NCBI RefSeq assembly: GCF_017592545.1
Contig: NZ_JAGFOA010000002.1
Coordinates: 1 to 64,000 of the forward strand
Length of the DNA stretch: 64,000 bases
Reading direction: 5' to 3'
Source of the DNA: Microbacterium stercoris
GTDB taxonomy: Bacteria > Actinomycetota > Actinomycetes > Actinomycetales > Microbacteriaceae
A model generated the notes under the pieces. The model ran no database searches and had not been told where the DNA came from. It saw only the letters and a list, made by a program, of their open reading frames with translations. Each line of letters starts with the position of its first letter. Within the stretch, counting starts at the first letter, position 1. This document shows positions 35,101 through 42,933 of this stretch, in pieces. A program made the position numbers and the translations under genes.

Positions 35101-36452
35101 TGCACCTGTACGCGGCCGACTTCGGCAACGGCGCGCTGCTTCCCCTGGCCGATGCTCCGCACTGCGGCGCCGTCGTGACGCCGCTGGACGCCGAGCGCCT
35201 GCCGAGGCTGATGGGCCGCCTGCTCGAGGACCTCTCCCACCGGCAGGGTGTGCTCTCGGACGCGGGGGTCGGCAACATCGCCGAGCAGCGGCGCCTGGCC
35301 CCGGCGGGCAAGGCGCTGCCGTACGCCGTGGTTGCGGTCGACGGCTGGGAGCGTCTGCTGTCGGTGCTCAACCCCGACGCGGCGATCGCGTTCCGCGACC
35401 AGTTCCTGCGGCTGCTGCGCGAGGGCCCGGCGGTCGGCGTGCGCGTGGTGCTCGCGGGCGACCGCGGCATCTCGGGCGACAAGATCGCCACCTTCATCGA
35501 CACGCAGTACATCCTGCCGATGCGGGATCCTGGCGACTATCGCGCGGCCGGCATCTACTCGCGCGACCTGCCCACCAACCTCCCCCCGGGACGTGTGCTG
35601 TTCGGCGCGGACGGCGACGAGGCGCAGCTCGCGGTGATCGGCCGCGAGACGAGCGGCGAGGCGCAGACCACCGCGCTGCGCCGGGTGGTCGAGTCGGTGC
35701 GCGATGCGTGGGATCTCGGCATCGAGAACACGATGGCGCGCGGCGAGACGCCGGCCGGTCCCGTTCCCTTCCGGGTGGACGCCATGCCGAAGTACGTCGC
35801 GCTCAGCGCCGCGCTCGAGCTGCCCGTCGCCGACAGCAGCGCCTCTCGTGGGCTCGTCGTCGGCGTCGGCGGCGACAGCCTCGCGCGGTACACGCTGGAG
35901 TGGCCCGAGGACGGCGGCTTCACCGTGCTGGGCGGGCGGCGCTCCGGTCGCTCCTCGGCCATGGAGCTGGTGCTCGCGCAGCTGCTCGAGCGCGGCGAGC
36001 CCCTGCTCATCGCCGCTCCCCGCGCATCCGGCTTCAGCGCGCGGGCGCGCGCGGCGGGACTGCCCTTCATCGAGAACGGCACCCTCACGCCGATGGAGCT
36101 CGACGAGCTCATCGCGCCGTATGGCGACAAGGTCGTCACCGTGATGGTCGACGATGTCGAGCAGTTCAAGAACGCCCCGGTCGAACACGCCCTCACCGGC
36201 ATCAAGCACCGTGCGCGGTTCATCGTCGCGGCCGAGATCGAGTCGGTCTCGACCCTGTTCGGCGGCCCCTACGTCGAGGCCAAGCGGTCGCGGCGCGCGC
36301 TGGTGCTGCAGCCGCAGGCCTCCATGCACGGCACCCAGGCGGCGGGCACCCCGGTGCCGAAGTTCATGCTCGGCAACGTGCCCGCCGGCGGCGGCGTGCT
36401 CATGACGCCGGCCGGATGGGTGCAGGTGCGCGTGCCGGATGTGAACCAGTGA
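32115..36452 (+). CDS. eccC: FtsK/SpoIIIE-type ATPase of type VII secretion (EccC/EssC-like)
   Basis: A 1445-residue protein. Residues 1-75 look ubiquitin-like or FHA-like, ~75-175 are FHA-like (GQTITLGTGESDDVRIADPS), and two membrane spans lie near 224-265. Three FtsK/SpoIIIE ATPase domains follow. D1 has a canonical Walker A, AGTTGSGKSEF (near residue 640), and Walker B, LVIDEFAEL. D2 (GALSGRTTAL, near 970) and D3 (GGRRSGRSSAM, near 1272) have Arg instead of the Walker Lys, as is common in EccC/EssC where D1 is the active site. An FHA-type N-terminus is more typical of EssC of Firmicutes-type systems than of mycobacterial EccC. It should drive export of the WXG proteins encoded downstream. 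Confidence 0.88.
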   Translation: MSMRLTLRDSPAEPGGRSWLLKVDEATTVGEVAESLGVSPGLLTREADPTIPLASAGLLSGAIVPPLAADEPAPGTVRLEVIGGPFAGAAIPLERGQTITLGTGESDDVRIADPSLAPAHLTIQTAFGGPGDPLLATVTPAPGAVVRVNGTDITAAERIVPADLVQLGSLLVRIGMAPASDADLTDAVGARGYNRPSRIQPQRTPPTLLLPGDKPDEQEGSPLPWLSAVIPVILGVTMAMIFQRPVMLIMAAASPIMVVGSFLTQNRMARKKGLKTEQQWIDEIHKAKGRIAEMVKRQRLEAWYRLPDPVVIRDIALRPLSRLWERRMRDVDAAQLRVGVTELALDVRFEGGGKDRGEERVGVSPAPVAVDLREGVAGIAGPADAVRAAARSMVTSFATLRSPRDAEVIILCDEAQDADWGWTQWLPHTTIADGVSAMVGNDDDTRRERLREIVVALDLRMRMAGQRGYEAPTEVLIVVDGARRFRMLPGMVPLLEYGPAHGMHVLALDSDRSRLPEEAKSVVVVDSSDPSMATLQTPSEYYSTVLLDGMSVAACERIARSLCSIQHVSGVGDEAMLPQSVRMVDLLGIDLEDASPLVRRWSAQPRNTYVVVGANADGEFALDISRDGPHALVAGTTGSGKSEFLQALVIGLAMANRPDALNFVLVDYKGGSAFADCERLPHTVGMVTNLDARETERALASLDAELKRREQVLRDMGAKDLDSAWARDPETAARRGLARLMLVIDEFAELRTELPDFIDGLVRIARVGRSLGVNLVLATQRPSGVVTPEMQSNISLRVALRVVDRTDSSDIIGSGEAAFIAPSTPGRGFARLSPAAAPVPFQTARVAGIRPGVQRTVKVLPPKAPLEWESLGFPPRFPQAAKAAENHDHDDTDLRALVNLVTAATEQLGIPKNPSPWLMPLPATLPLDRFEGEDLGETEIVLGLEDVPADQAQRTLTWDLASGSHLLFFGGALSGRTTALRTVLAQVVQRFSPGDVHLYAADFGNGALLPLADAPHCGAVVTPLDAERLPRLMGRLLEDLSHRQGVLSDAGVGNIAEQRRLAPAGKALPYAVVAVDGWERLLSVLNPDAAIAFRDQFLRLLREGPAVGVRVVLAGDRGISGDKIATFIDTQYILPMRDPGDYRAAGIYSRDLPTNLPPGRVLFGADGDEAQLAVIGRETSGEAQTTALRRVVESVRDAWDLGIENTMARGETPAGPVPFRVDAMPKYVALSAALELPVADSSASRGLVVGVGGDSLARYTLEWPEDGGFTVLGGRRSGRSSAMELVLAQLLERGEPLLIAAPRASGFSARARAAGLPFIENGTLTPMELDELIAPYGDKVVTVMVDDVEQFKNAPVEHALTGIKHRARFIVAAEIESVSTLFGGPYVEAKRSRRALVLQPQASMHGTQAAGTPVPKFMLGNVPAGGGVLMTPAGWVQVRVPDVNQ

Positions 36453-36487
36453 CACCGCGCGCGACCGAGACCGAGAAGGAGGACTGA
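36449..36487 (+). CDS. 12-codon coupling ORF before zinc-ribbon/FHA gene
   Basis: GTG overlaps the EccC stop (GTGA). The frame VTPRATETEKED ends in TGA 2 nt before the next ATG. Its Glu-Lys-Glu-Asp codons carry GAGAAGGAGGA, the Shine-Dalgarno sequence of the following gene. It parallels the coupling frame at 32065 and is probably not a functional peptide. Confidence 0.35.
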   Translation: MTPRATETEKED

Positions 36488-36489
36488 GG

Positions 36490-37023
36490 ATGGCATCCGC
36501 CCGCTGCGCCTACTGCGCCGACACCGTCGAGCCGAACTCGATGTACTGCCTCACCTGCGGTCAGCTGATCCTGCCCGGAACCGAGAAGGCCGATGACCTG
36601 CTCTCAGGCTGGCAGCAGGCGCCGCGGCCCCCGCGCGCGGCCCCACCCGCTCCCGCCACCGCGGTGGCGGCGCCCGCGCCGTCCGGGTGGCCGGCCCGCG
36701 TGCAGCTGCTCTTCTCGACCGGCCAGAGCGCCGTGCTCGCCGGCACCGCGGTGATCGGCCGCAAGCCCGGCCAGACGGCGATGGGGCTGGGAGCCCAGGC
36801 GATCGAGGTCGACGACGTCGGCCGATCGATCTCGCGCGTGCACCTGTACCTCGAGCTGGCCGACGGCGCCCTGCGCGCCGGGGACGCCGGATCCAGCAAC
36901 GGCTCGGCCATTGAGCGCGGCGACCGCCGCATCCCGCTGGCGGCCTCGGGCGAGCGCCTCGAGGTGCTGCGCGGCGACGTGCTCTGGGCCGGCGACGTGC
37001 GCATCGAGGTGCTGCCCTCGTGA
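36490..37023 (+). CDS. Zinc-ribbon and FHA domain protein
   Basis: A 177-residue protein. Two CxxC pairs at the N-terminus (CAYCAD and CLTCGQ) form a probable zinc ribbon. A Pro/Ala-rich linker (residues ~45-70) follows, and then an FHA domain (TAVIGRKPGQ, ISRVHLYLELADG, DAGSSNGSAIERG) with the expected Gly-Arg, Ser-x-x-His and Ser-Asn-Gly blocks, which should bind phosphothreonine. No Ser/Thr kinase gene is in the window. It lies in the type VII operon and may control assembly. The stop overlaps the next start (GTGA). Confidence 0.8.
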   Translation: MASARCAYCADTVEPNSMYCLTCGQLILPGTEKADDLLSGWQQAPRPPRAAPPAPATAVAAPAPSGWPARVQLLFSTGQSAVLAGTAVIGRKPGQTAMGLGAQAIEVDDVGRSISRVHLYLELADGALRAGDAGSSNGSAIERGDRRIPLAASGERLEVLRGDVLWAGDVRIEVLPS

Positions 37024-38054
37024 GCTCGCCGTTCTCCGCCCTCGACCTGACCCCCCTGAACGGGGCGCTCGACGAGTCGGGCATGCAGCGCGCCTCGCTG
37101 GCCGCGCGTGCGCCGTTCGCGCAGCGCCTGCGCGAGCTGCCGAAGGCGGCGCTCATCACGGCGCTGCTGTATCTGCCGATCGCCTTCTTCGGCCTGGCCT
37201 TCGCGCTGCACAGCGAGCAGCCCGTGATGCTGTGGGTGCTGCTGGGCTACCTCGCCATCGTCGCGCTGCTGCTGATCTTCGGCGTGCCGCGCTTCCGCGC
37301 CGACGATCCCGGGGTGCAGGCGCGCTTCGCCGCCGCGAACGGCCTGCGGTACGCGCCGGGACGCAGCGGGGCGACCCTCCCCGGATCTCTCTTCCGCGGC
37401 GGCACCCCGATGCGGGCATACGACGTGTTCACCGCGACGAGCCCGCGCCACATCGAGATCGGCAACACGGTCGCCACCGAAGAGACGCGGTGGGTGAACC
37501 GCGACCAGGAGTTCGGCTATCTCGCCGTGCGCCTCGCGAACCGCCTGCCGCACATCGTGCTCGAGCCGCGGCGAGGGGGCATCAAGCCGGGTTTCGTGCC
37601 GGGCCTTGCGGCGGAGCAGCACCTGCGGCTCGAGGGCGACTGGGACAGCTGGTTCAGCCTGTATTGTCCGGCGGGCTACGAGCGCGACGCGCTGTACCTG
37701 TTCACCCCGGACGTGATGGCCCGCTTCATCGACGGCGCCGAAGGGCAGTACGTCGAGATCATCGACGACTGGCTCTTCGTCTACACGGCCCAGCCGCTGG
37801 CCACGCTGGATCCGGATCGGTGGCGCTTCGCCGCGGGGATCGCCGACGCGGTCACCGCGAAGCTCGCGCAGTGGGAGCGGTGGCGCGATCCCGCTGCCCC
37901 CGTTCCGCAGGCCGCTCCCGGCGCACCCGTCGCCGCGGCCGCGACGCCCGCGCTGAAGAAGCGCCGGATCGATCGCGACGCCCTCGGATGCGGTCTGATG
38001 CTCGCGGTTCCCGTGGCGATCGTGCTCGTGCTCGCGGTCGTCTTCGACTGGTGA
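37020..38054 (+). CDS. Membrane protein of the type VII locus
   Basis: A 344-residue protein with two spans near the N-terminus (about residues 43-63 and 70-88), a soluble domain of about 230 residues (VQARFAAANGLRYAPGRSGA onward, like DUF3137-type proteins) and a C-terminal span (LGCGLMLAVPVAIVLVLAVV). GTG start overlapping the FHA gene stop. I cannot match it to EccB, EccD or EccE. It is a candidate membrane component specific to this kind of locus. Confidence 0.6.
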   Translation: MSSPFSALDLTPLNGALDESGMQRASLAARAPFAQRLRELPKAALITALLYLPIAFFGLAFALHSEQPVMLWVLLGYLAIVALLLIFGVPRFRADDPGVQARFAAANGLRYAPGRSGATLPGSLFRGGTPMRAYDVFTATSPRHIEIGNTVATEETRWVNRDQEFGYLAVRLANRLPHIVLEPRRGGIKPGFVPGLAAEQHLRLEGDWDSWFSLYCPAGYERDALYLFTPDVMARFIDGAEGQYVEIIDDWLFVYTAQPLATLDPDRWRFAAGIADAVTAKLAQWERWRDPAAPVPQAAPGAPVAAAATPALKKRRIDRDALGCGLMLAVPVAIVLVLAVVFDW

Positions 38055-38253
38055 TCGCCCGACTGCCCTTTCTGCACACCGGGGAGCTCTGCCCGGGGGT
38101 GATCTGCCCGGGGGAGTGATGCCCAGCGACGCGAGCGCGCTGACCCGTTAGCGTGGTGCGTGATCGGGGGGTCCGTGCAGCACGGGGCGCTTGATTCAAC
38201 GCTTTCACCGGCATCGCGGGGCACAGGGCTCCGTCCAACACGGAGGTACGGAA

Positions 38254-38550
38254 ATGGCAGAACTGAAGGTCACATCGGAGTCGCTCGCCAGCGTCGCCGG
38301 TCAGCTCTCGAGCGGTTCGCAGTCGATCGAGTCGCAGCTGTCCAACCTGAAGTCGCTCGTCGAGGGGCTCGTCTCGGGCGACTGGGTCACCACGTCGGCG
38401 TCGGTCGCGTTCAACGACCTGTACTCGCAGTGGGACCAGGCGGGTCTCCAGCTCAAGGAGTCGCTGCAGGGCATCAGCGATCTGCTCAACCAGGCGGCCC
38501 TGTCCTACGAGGACAGCGAGACCGCGATCGCCGCGACGTTCAACGGCTGA
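38254..38550 (+). CDS. WXG100 family protein (ESAT-6-like)
   Basis: A 98-residue all-helical protein of exactly WXG100 size. The helix-turn-helix bend reads SGDWVTTSASVAF, with the turn Trp kept but Thr at the usual Gly position. A Y-x-x-x-D/E-type export signal fits near the C-terminus (YEDSET). GGAGG lies 8 nt before the ATG. It is preceded by its own promoter (TAGCGT near 38149) and followed by a hairpin, so it can be expressed above the longer WXG-like gene downstream. It should be the small helical substrate or export partner of the EccC ATPase. Confidence 0.85.
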   Translation: MAELKVTSESLASVAGQLSSGSQSIESQLSNLKSLVEGLVSGDWVTTSASVAFNDLYSQWDQAGLQLKESLQGISDLLNQAALSYEDSETAIAATFNG

Positions 38551-38557
38551 CGTCCCT

Positions 38558-38600
38558 GGGGTGCCGTCGGCCGACCGTCAGGGTCTGCCGCCGGCGCCCC
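38558..38600 (+). terminator. Stem-loop after WXG100 gene
   Basis: A 13 bp stem with one mismatch (38558-38570 with 38588-38600; arms GGGGTGCCGTCGG and CCGCCGGCGCCCC) starts 7 bp after the stop. It probably attenuates transcription into the next gene. Confidence 0.5.
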
Positions 38601-38657
38601 GGTGAGATCAGTCGTCGTTCTCGCTCTTTCATCGAACGCGCCTAGCAGGGGGTCGTC

Positions 38658-39383
38658 ATGGTGCACTTCTTCGTACGTACCGAGTCGCTGGTCGAGGTGG
38701 CCGGCCAGCTCGGCTCCGCGATCGCGGTGTTCGACGGGAACATGTCCGCCGTCGAGTCGCAGGTCAGCGGCGCGCACTCGTCCTGGCGCGGCGACGACGA
38801 GGAATCCTTCTACGAGAACTGGCGCACCTTCACCGGGCTCGCCGCGTCGGTGCGCTTCGCGCTCACGGCGCTGCAGATGGGGCTGATGGCGGCCGCGTCG
38901 GGCTACGACAGCACCGAGCTCGGCATCCGCAAGGGCATGAACGCGGCACGCCCCAACGTGCTGGCGATCCGCAAGTACGCCAAGGCCTACAGCAAGGTCG
39001 TGCGGTACGGCGAGGCCCGTGCCGAGGACATGGCGGAGTTCTTCGGCCGCGACTACGCCGGCGACCGCGAGCAGGAGCGCTTCGGCGGCGGCGCGGTGCG
39101 CGGTGCCGGCGGACGCTACTCGGGCGGCGGCAACAAGGACACCGACGGCGACGGCGACAACGACGGCATCAGCTCGGGTCCGTTCCTCTCCCAGGCCAGC
39201 GTCGACGAGCTGAACGGCGTCGAGGGCGCCGACGGCGGCGAGAAGGGCCCGCTCACGCAGAAGGAGCCGGAGGTCCTGATGGCCGATGCCGACAACGGGG
39301 ACAGCAACGACGGGGATCGCCACCGAGGGCGGCGCGGTGAGGCCGAGTTCGTGGCCATGGACGTGAAGGGCGGGGCTCGCTGA
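38658..39383 (+). CDS. WXG-like protein with extended Gly/Asp-rich tail
   Basis: A 241-residue protein. Residues 1-~90 form a WXG100-like helical hairpin with an exact W-x-G turn (AHSSWRGDDEESFYENW). A second helical part (residues ~95-135) and a long, polar, Gly/Asp-rich tail (GGGNKDTDGDGDNDG) follow. Its stop overlaps the start of the toxin gene by one base, so they are coupled. It may be the export partner or chaperone for the large toxin, as small WXG/LXG partners are in other type VII systems. That role is inferred from order. Confidence 0.7.
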   Translation: MVHFFVRTESLVEVAGQLGSAIAVFDGNMSAVESQVSGAHSSWRGDDEESFYENWRTFTGLAASVRFALTALQMGLMAAASGYDSTELGIRKGMNAARPNVLAIRKYAKAYSKVVRYGEARAEDMAEFFGRDYAGDREQERFGGGAVRGAGGRYSGGGNKDTDGDGDNDGISSGPFLSQASVDELNGVEGADGGEKGPLTQKEPEVLMADADNGDSNDGDRHRGRRGEAEFVAMDVKGGAR

Positions 39384-42300
39384 TGGTCGAGCAGAAGGCA
39401 GACACCCAGCAGCTCAACTCGCTGGTGCAGACCCTGGGGGCGCTCACCGAGTACTGCGGCGCCCTGCAGTCGGGTGCGACGAGCTTCGCCTACTCGCTGC
39501 CGGGCGATTGGTCCGGCCCCGCCTTCACGCGCTTCCAGCACCAGTTCCAGAGCTGGGCTGCCGGCGCGACCATCATGACGGGCTTCGCCGAGGGGCTGCA
39601 GAAGCAGGCGGATGCGGCGTACAAGGGCTACGACTCGGCGATCGACGCCGAGACCACGCGCTGGGGCAAGGGCAGCGGCACGACCGTGAAGCTCGACGCG
39701 GCCCGCTTCGAGTCGGAGGCGGAGGTCTTCCGCGAGCAGGGCGACAAGATCTACGACGCGCTGAGCCAGCTGTTCTCCGACCTCCACGGCACCGAGGCCA
39801 TGGCGGGCGACTCCGACCTCGGCGAGGCCTTCGCGAACGGCCCCGAGGGCTACATGAACTCGGCGCGCGCAATCGTCGAGGGCGCGCAGGACACCGGCGA
39901 GAGCTTCTACGACATCCACGGCAACCTGGTCAACACCGCGCGGGCCTACGGTGCGGCGCAGACGGCCGGAACCGACAGCCCGAAGCAGCCCGACACCTAC
40001 GCCGTCGGCCACCGCTCCGTCGGCGGCAGCATCCCCGAGGCGTACGGCGACGGCGGCACGGCCTTCTGGGACCTCGGCGAGTTCGACAACTGGATCCAGG
40101 ACGGCCTCGACGCCGCGGGCGTGCACCTCCCGTCGGGAGACGTCGACAAGCTCCGCAAGGCGGCGAGCGCCTGGCGCAGCTTCGCCAACGCGCTCTCCGG
40201 GGCCTACAGCTTCTCGGCGCACAGCGGCATCCCGCAGGCCGCGGGCATCGACGAGATCACGAGCGACGCGGACAAGGCCGTGGCCTCGCTCATCGAGAAC
40301 GCCAACGCGCTCGCCGACTTCGTGAGCGGCACGGCCGACGGGCTGCAGCAGACCAAGGACGCGATCGCCGACATCATCACGCAGATGATCATCGAGATCG
40401 GCATCGAGATCGGCGTCGGCGTGGTCGTCTCGATCTTCACCGCGGGCCTGGCCGCCGGGCCCGCCGCCGCGGGGATCATGGCCCGCATCGGCGTCTTCGT
40501 GCTGCGCATCCTCAGCAAGGTCAAGACGCTCGCGCGCATCATCGACAACCTGAAGGACGTCGCGAAGGTGCTGTCCGGCATGCGAAAGACCCGGATGGCG
40601 CTGAACGCGCTCAAGGACGGCACCATCGCCGTGATGGCGAGCAGCGGCTCCAAGCTCGTGATGAACAACACGGGCCTGCACTCCGACAGCTACAAGCAGC
40701 AGGACGTGTTCGGCCTGGACGAGCTCGGGGCGTTCGTCGGCGGGTTCGCGGGCACGGGCATCACCGATCTCGCCAAGGGCGCGAACCCCAACACCGTCCG
40801 CAAGATCGCGGCCGCGGGAGCGGGCGGCGCGGGCGGCGGCGCGCTGGGCGAGTACGCGAAGGCGGCTGTGCCCGGCGGCAAGAGCGTCAACGGCGTGCAC
40901 AGCGATGCACTGGCTGCCGGGCTCATCGGCGGTGTGACGAACGTGGCCTTCGCCGGCCTCGGCGCCGGCATCAAGTCGGGCATGAACACGGTGCGGCCCA
41001 CCCCGCTCAACCCGATCAACACCCCCACGCCGTCGGGTGCACCCGGATCCGGGCCGACGCCGGCGTCGCCGGGCGGCACCACGAACATCCCCGACTCTCC
41101 CTCCGCGAACGCGGGCGGATCGGGCACCCAGACACCGGGCGGCTCGGGTGGTCCCGGCCGCACCGACTACGACGGTCCCACCTCGACCGGCGCGGGCGAC
41201 CCCGGCACGGGCGCGGGCGGAGACGGCACCGCACCCACGGCGCCGCCCGACCACGTGGACGTCGACAGCCACCAGCCCGCCGAGTTCGAGAACCCCGACG
41301 TGAGCGCCCCGGGCGACGCGGAGACGCCCGACCTGCCCGGCTCGCTCGGCGACGGCTCCGATCCTGTCGACCCCGTGTCGCCCGGCGACTCGATCGAGAC
41401 GCCGGAGGCTCCCCTCGGCATGACGCAGACCGAGAGCGGTCTGTACGTGCCGGAGGGCGGAATCGTCGACGGCTCCTCTCCGCTGCCGGAGGGATTCGGC
41501 ACCTCGGACGGCGGGCTCGCGGTGCCGGAGGGTGGGCTCACCCAGGGCATCCCCAACCTGCCGGACGGCCTCGGCCGCACCGACGGCGGCCTGATCGTCC
41601 CCGACCACGCGCTCGACGGCGCGGGCGGAACGATCGGCGACGGCCTCCCGTCGGGTGCTCCGGGCGCCCCCGGATCCGACGCGCCCGCGGTGCCGCTCAC
41701 CGACATCGACGTTCCCGACGCCCACGCCATCAATCAGGTCGGAGGGCAGCTGGACGACGGCATCGGCGCGCCCCACACGGGCGACGGAGCGGGGGACGGC
41801 CAGACGGGCGACCCGGACGGGCACCCGGCCGGCCCCGAGGCGGCGGCGCCGCAGCGTCCCCCGCTGCCGCACGAGACCGACGCGCAGTTCGGCGACGGCT
41901 GGCACCGGGTGGAGTCGCCCGCCGAGGCCAACCCGATCGACCCGAACTACGGCAACGATCGAGGCCTGGACAGCGGGCACCTCGCCGACGAGTACGCCCA
42001 CCCCGGCGCGATCGACCCGAAGATCCAGCACCTGGTCGACACCGATCCGGCAGACCCGAGCCAGCACGTCGAGCCCTACGGTCACGACCAGCACGTCTCG
42101 GATGCCCCGCTGACGCGCGAGCAGTACGAGGCGCGCTACACCAACGAGGACGGCCGCTCGGTCTATCCCGGCAACGCGGGTGGCGAGCCGGGCTCCTTCA
42201 TCCACTACACGGATGTGGACGCGTTCACGCGGGACTACGGGTCGCAGATCGACCGCTTCGGCGGGGGCGGCGGCGACTACTTCGGCCTGCCGACCGACTC

Positions 42301-42604
42301 GTTCGAGAGCCGTTCGCTGCCGCCGAGCAACCTCAACGACCCGTACACCGTTCTCGACGTGCAGGCGCTGCCGCAGGGCTGGTCGATCGAGGTCTCGAAG
42401 ATCGCCCCCGCGTTCGGTCGCGACGGCGGCGGCACGCAGTTCCGGATCCTGGACCAGCAGGGACGGCCCGTGCCGATGGATCACCTCACCTCGAAGGGCC
42501 GTGACGCCGACATCGACGAGGCGCTGAAGATCATCAAGTCGGTGATCAAGCGGGGCATCAAGGCCGAGCGCAAGATCGAGGAAGAGGCAGAGGCGCTGCC
42601 GTGA
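39383..42604 (+). CDS. Polymorphic toxin: WXG-type N-terminus and C-terminal TNT domain
   Basis: A 1073-residue protein. Residues 1-~95 are WXG100-like with the turn GDWSGPAFTRF (W43-S-G45). A helical region to ~330 precedes a hydrophobic segment (~331-377). A Pro/Gly/Asp-rich, repeat-like linker follows (~540-830). The C-terminus (~925-1035) matches the TNT domain of mycobacterial CpnT: a DRFG motif, then SRSLPPSNLNDPYTVLDV and the block AFGRDGGGTQF (Gln1019). TNT is an NAD+ glycohydrolase. The architecture and the coupled 89-codon gene that follows indicate a secreted antibacterial or anti-eukaryotic toxin exported by the linked EccC system. Enzyme activity is inferred. Confidence 0.85.
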   Translation: MVEQKADTQQLNSLVQTLGALTEYCGALQSGATSFAYSLPGDWSGPAFTRFQHQFQSWAAGATIMTGFAEGLQKQADAAYKGYDSAIDAETTRWGKGSGTTVKLDAARFESEAEVFREQGDKIYDALSQLFSDLHGTEAMAGDSDLGEAFANGPEGYMNSARAIVEGAQDTGESFYDIHGNLVNTARAYGAAQTAGTDSPKQPDTYAVGHRSVGGSIPEAYGDGGTAFWDLGEFDNWIQDGLDAAGVHLPSGDVDKLRKAASAWRSFANALSGAYSFSAHSGIPQAAGIDEITSDADKAVASLIENANALADFVSGTADGLQQTKDAIADIITQMIIEIGIEIGVGVVVSIFTAGLAAGPAAAGIMARIGVFVLRILSKVKTLARIIDNLKDVAKVLSGMRKTRMALNALKDGTIAVMASSGSKLVMNNTGLHSDSYKQQDVFGLDELGAFVGGFAGTGITDLAKGANPNTVRKIAAAGAGGAGGGALGEYAKAAVPGGKSVNGVHSDALAAGLIGGVTNVAFAGLGAGIKSGMNTVRPTPLNPINTPTPSGAPGSGPTPASPGGTTNIPDSPSANAGGSGTQTPGGSGGPGRTDYDGPTSTGAGDPGTGAGGDGTAPTAPPDHVDVDSHQPAEFENPDVSAPGDAETPDLPGSLGDGSDPVDPVSPGDSIETPEAPLGMTQTESGLYVPEGGIVDGSSPLPEGFGTSDGGLAVPEGGLTQGIPNLPDGLGRTDGGLIVPDHALDGAGGTIGDGLPSGAPGAPGSDAPAVPLTDIDVPDAHAINQVGGQLDDGIGAPHTGDGAGDGQTGDPDGHPAGPEAAAPQRPPLPHETDAQFGDGWHRVESPAEANPIDPNYGNDRGLDSGHLADEYAHPGAIDPKIQHLVDTDPADPSQHVEPYGHDQHVSDAPLTREQYEARYTNEDGRSVYPGNAGGEPGSFIHYTDVDAFTRDYGSQIDRFGGGGGDYFGLPTDSFESRSLPPSNLNDPYTVLDVQALPQGWSIEVSKIAPAFGRDGGGTQFRILDQQGRPVPMDHLTSKGRDADIDEALKIIKSVIKRGIKAERKIEEEAEALP

Positions 42605-42870
42605 GCGACGACATCGACGAGCGCGCGCGAGAGCGTCAGGAGGCGATCGCCCTCGGTCCCTCGCTGGCGGAGCGATACGGCCTGACGCTGTGGCCCGCTC
42701 GCGGCGGCACGCTGCTCGACATCGGCAACCAGGAGTACGGCTGGCAACTCGCGGAGGACGCCCAGGGCTACGTCGCCTACCGCGTCAGCCGCGGCAATCG
42801 GTCGGTGATCCTGCGCGACTCCCGGCTGGCGCCCGTGCTGAAGGCCTTCCGTCGGGCGCTCACGCGCTGA
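42601..42870 (+). CDS. Candidate immunity protein for the TNT toxin
   Basis: An 89-residue soluble protein (VSDDIDERARERQEAIALGP at the start) with a beta-rich middle (GLTLWPARGGTLLDIGNQEY, GYVAYRVSRG) and a helical end. The GTG overlaps the toxin stop codon (GTGA), so it is made with the toxin, the rule for toxin/immunity pairs. It is about half the length of the mycobacterial TNT antidote IFT, and I cannot show homology. Immunity function is inferred from position only. A GC-rich stretch with tandem GCGCGCAGG follows. Confidence 0.6.
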   Translation: MSDDIDERARERQEAIALGPSLAERYGLTLWPARGGTLLDIGNQEYGWQLAEDAQGYVAYRVSRGNRSVILRDSRLAPVLKAFRRALTR

Positions 42871-42933
42871 CGCGCTAGTCGCGCGGCGCGCAGGGCGCGC
42901 AGGGCGCTGGCGCGCTGACGCGCGCGCGTGGAG

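Noticed and set aside
32025..36455. 1476-codon minus-strand frame opposite eccC
   Set aside because: Composition is Arg/His/Gly/Ala-rich without domains, while the plus strand encodes a clear FtsK-type ATPase with Walker motifs.
38085..38120. Direct repeat of TCTGCCCGGGGG after the 37020 gene as a possible attachment site
   Set aside because: Only about 12 bp, tandem and GC-rich, with no integrase or tRNA nearby; simple slippage explains it.
39116..42484. 1122-codon minus-strand frame opposite the TNT toxin
   Set aside because: A shadow of the Gly/Asp/Pro-rich toxin gene. The plus frame has a WXG hairpin, a TNT domain and start/stop coupling with both neighbours.
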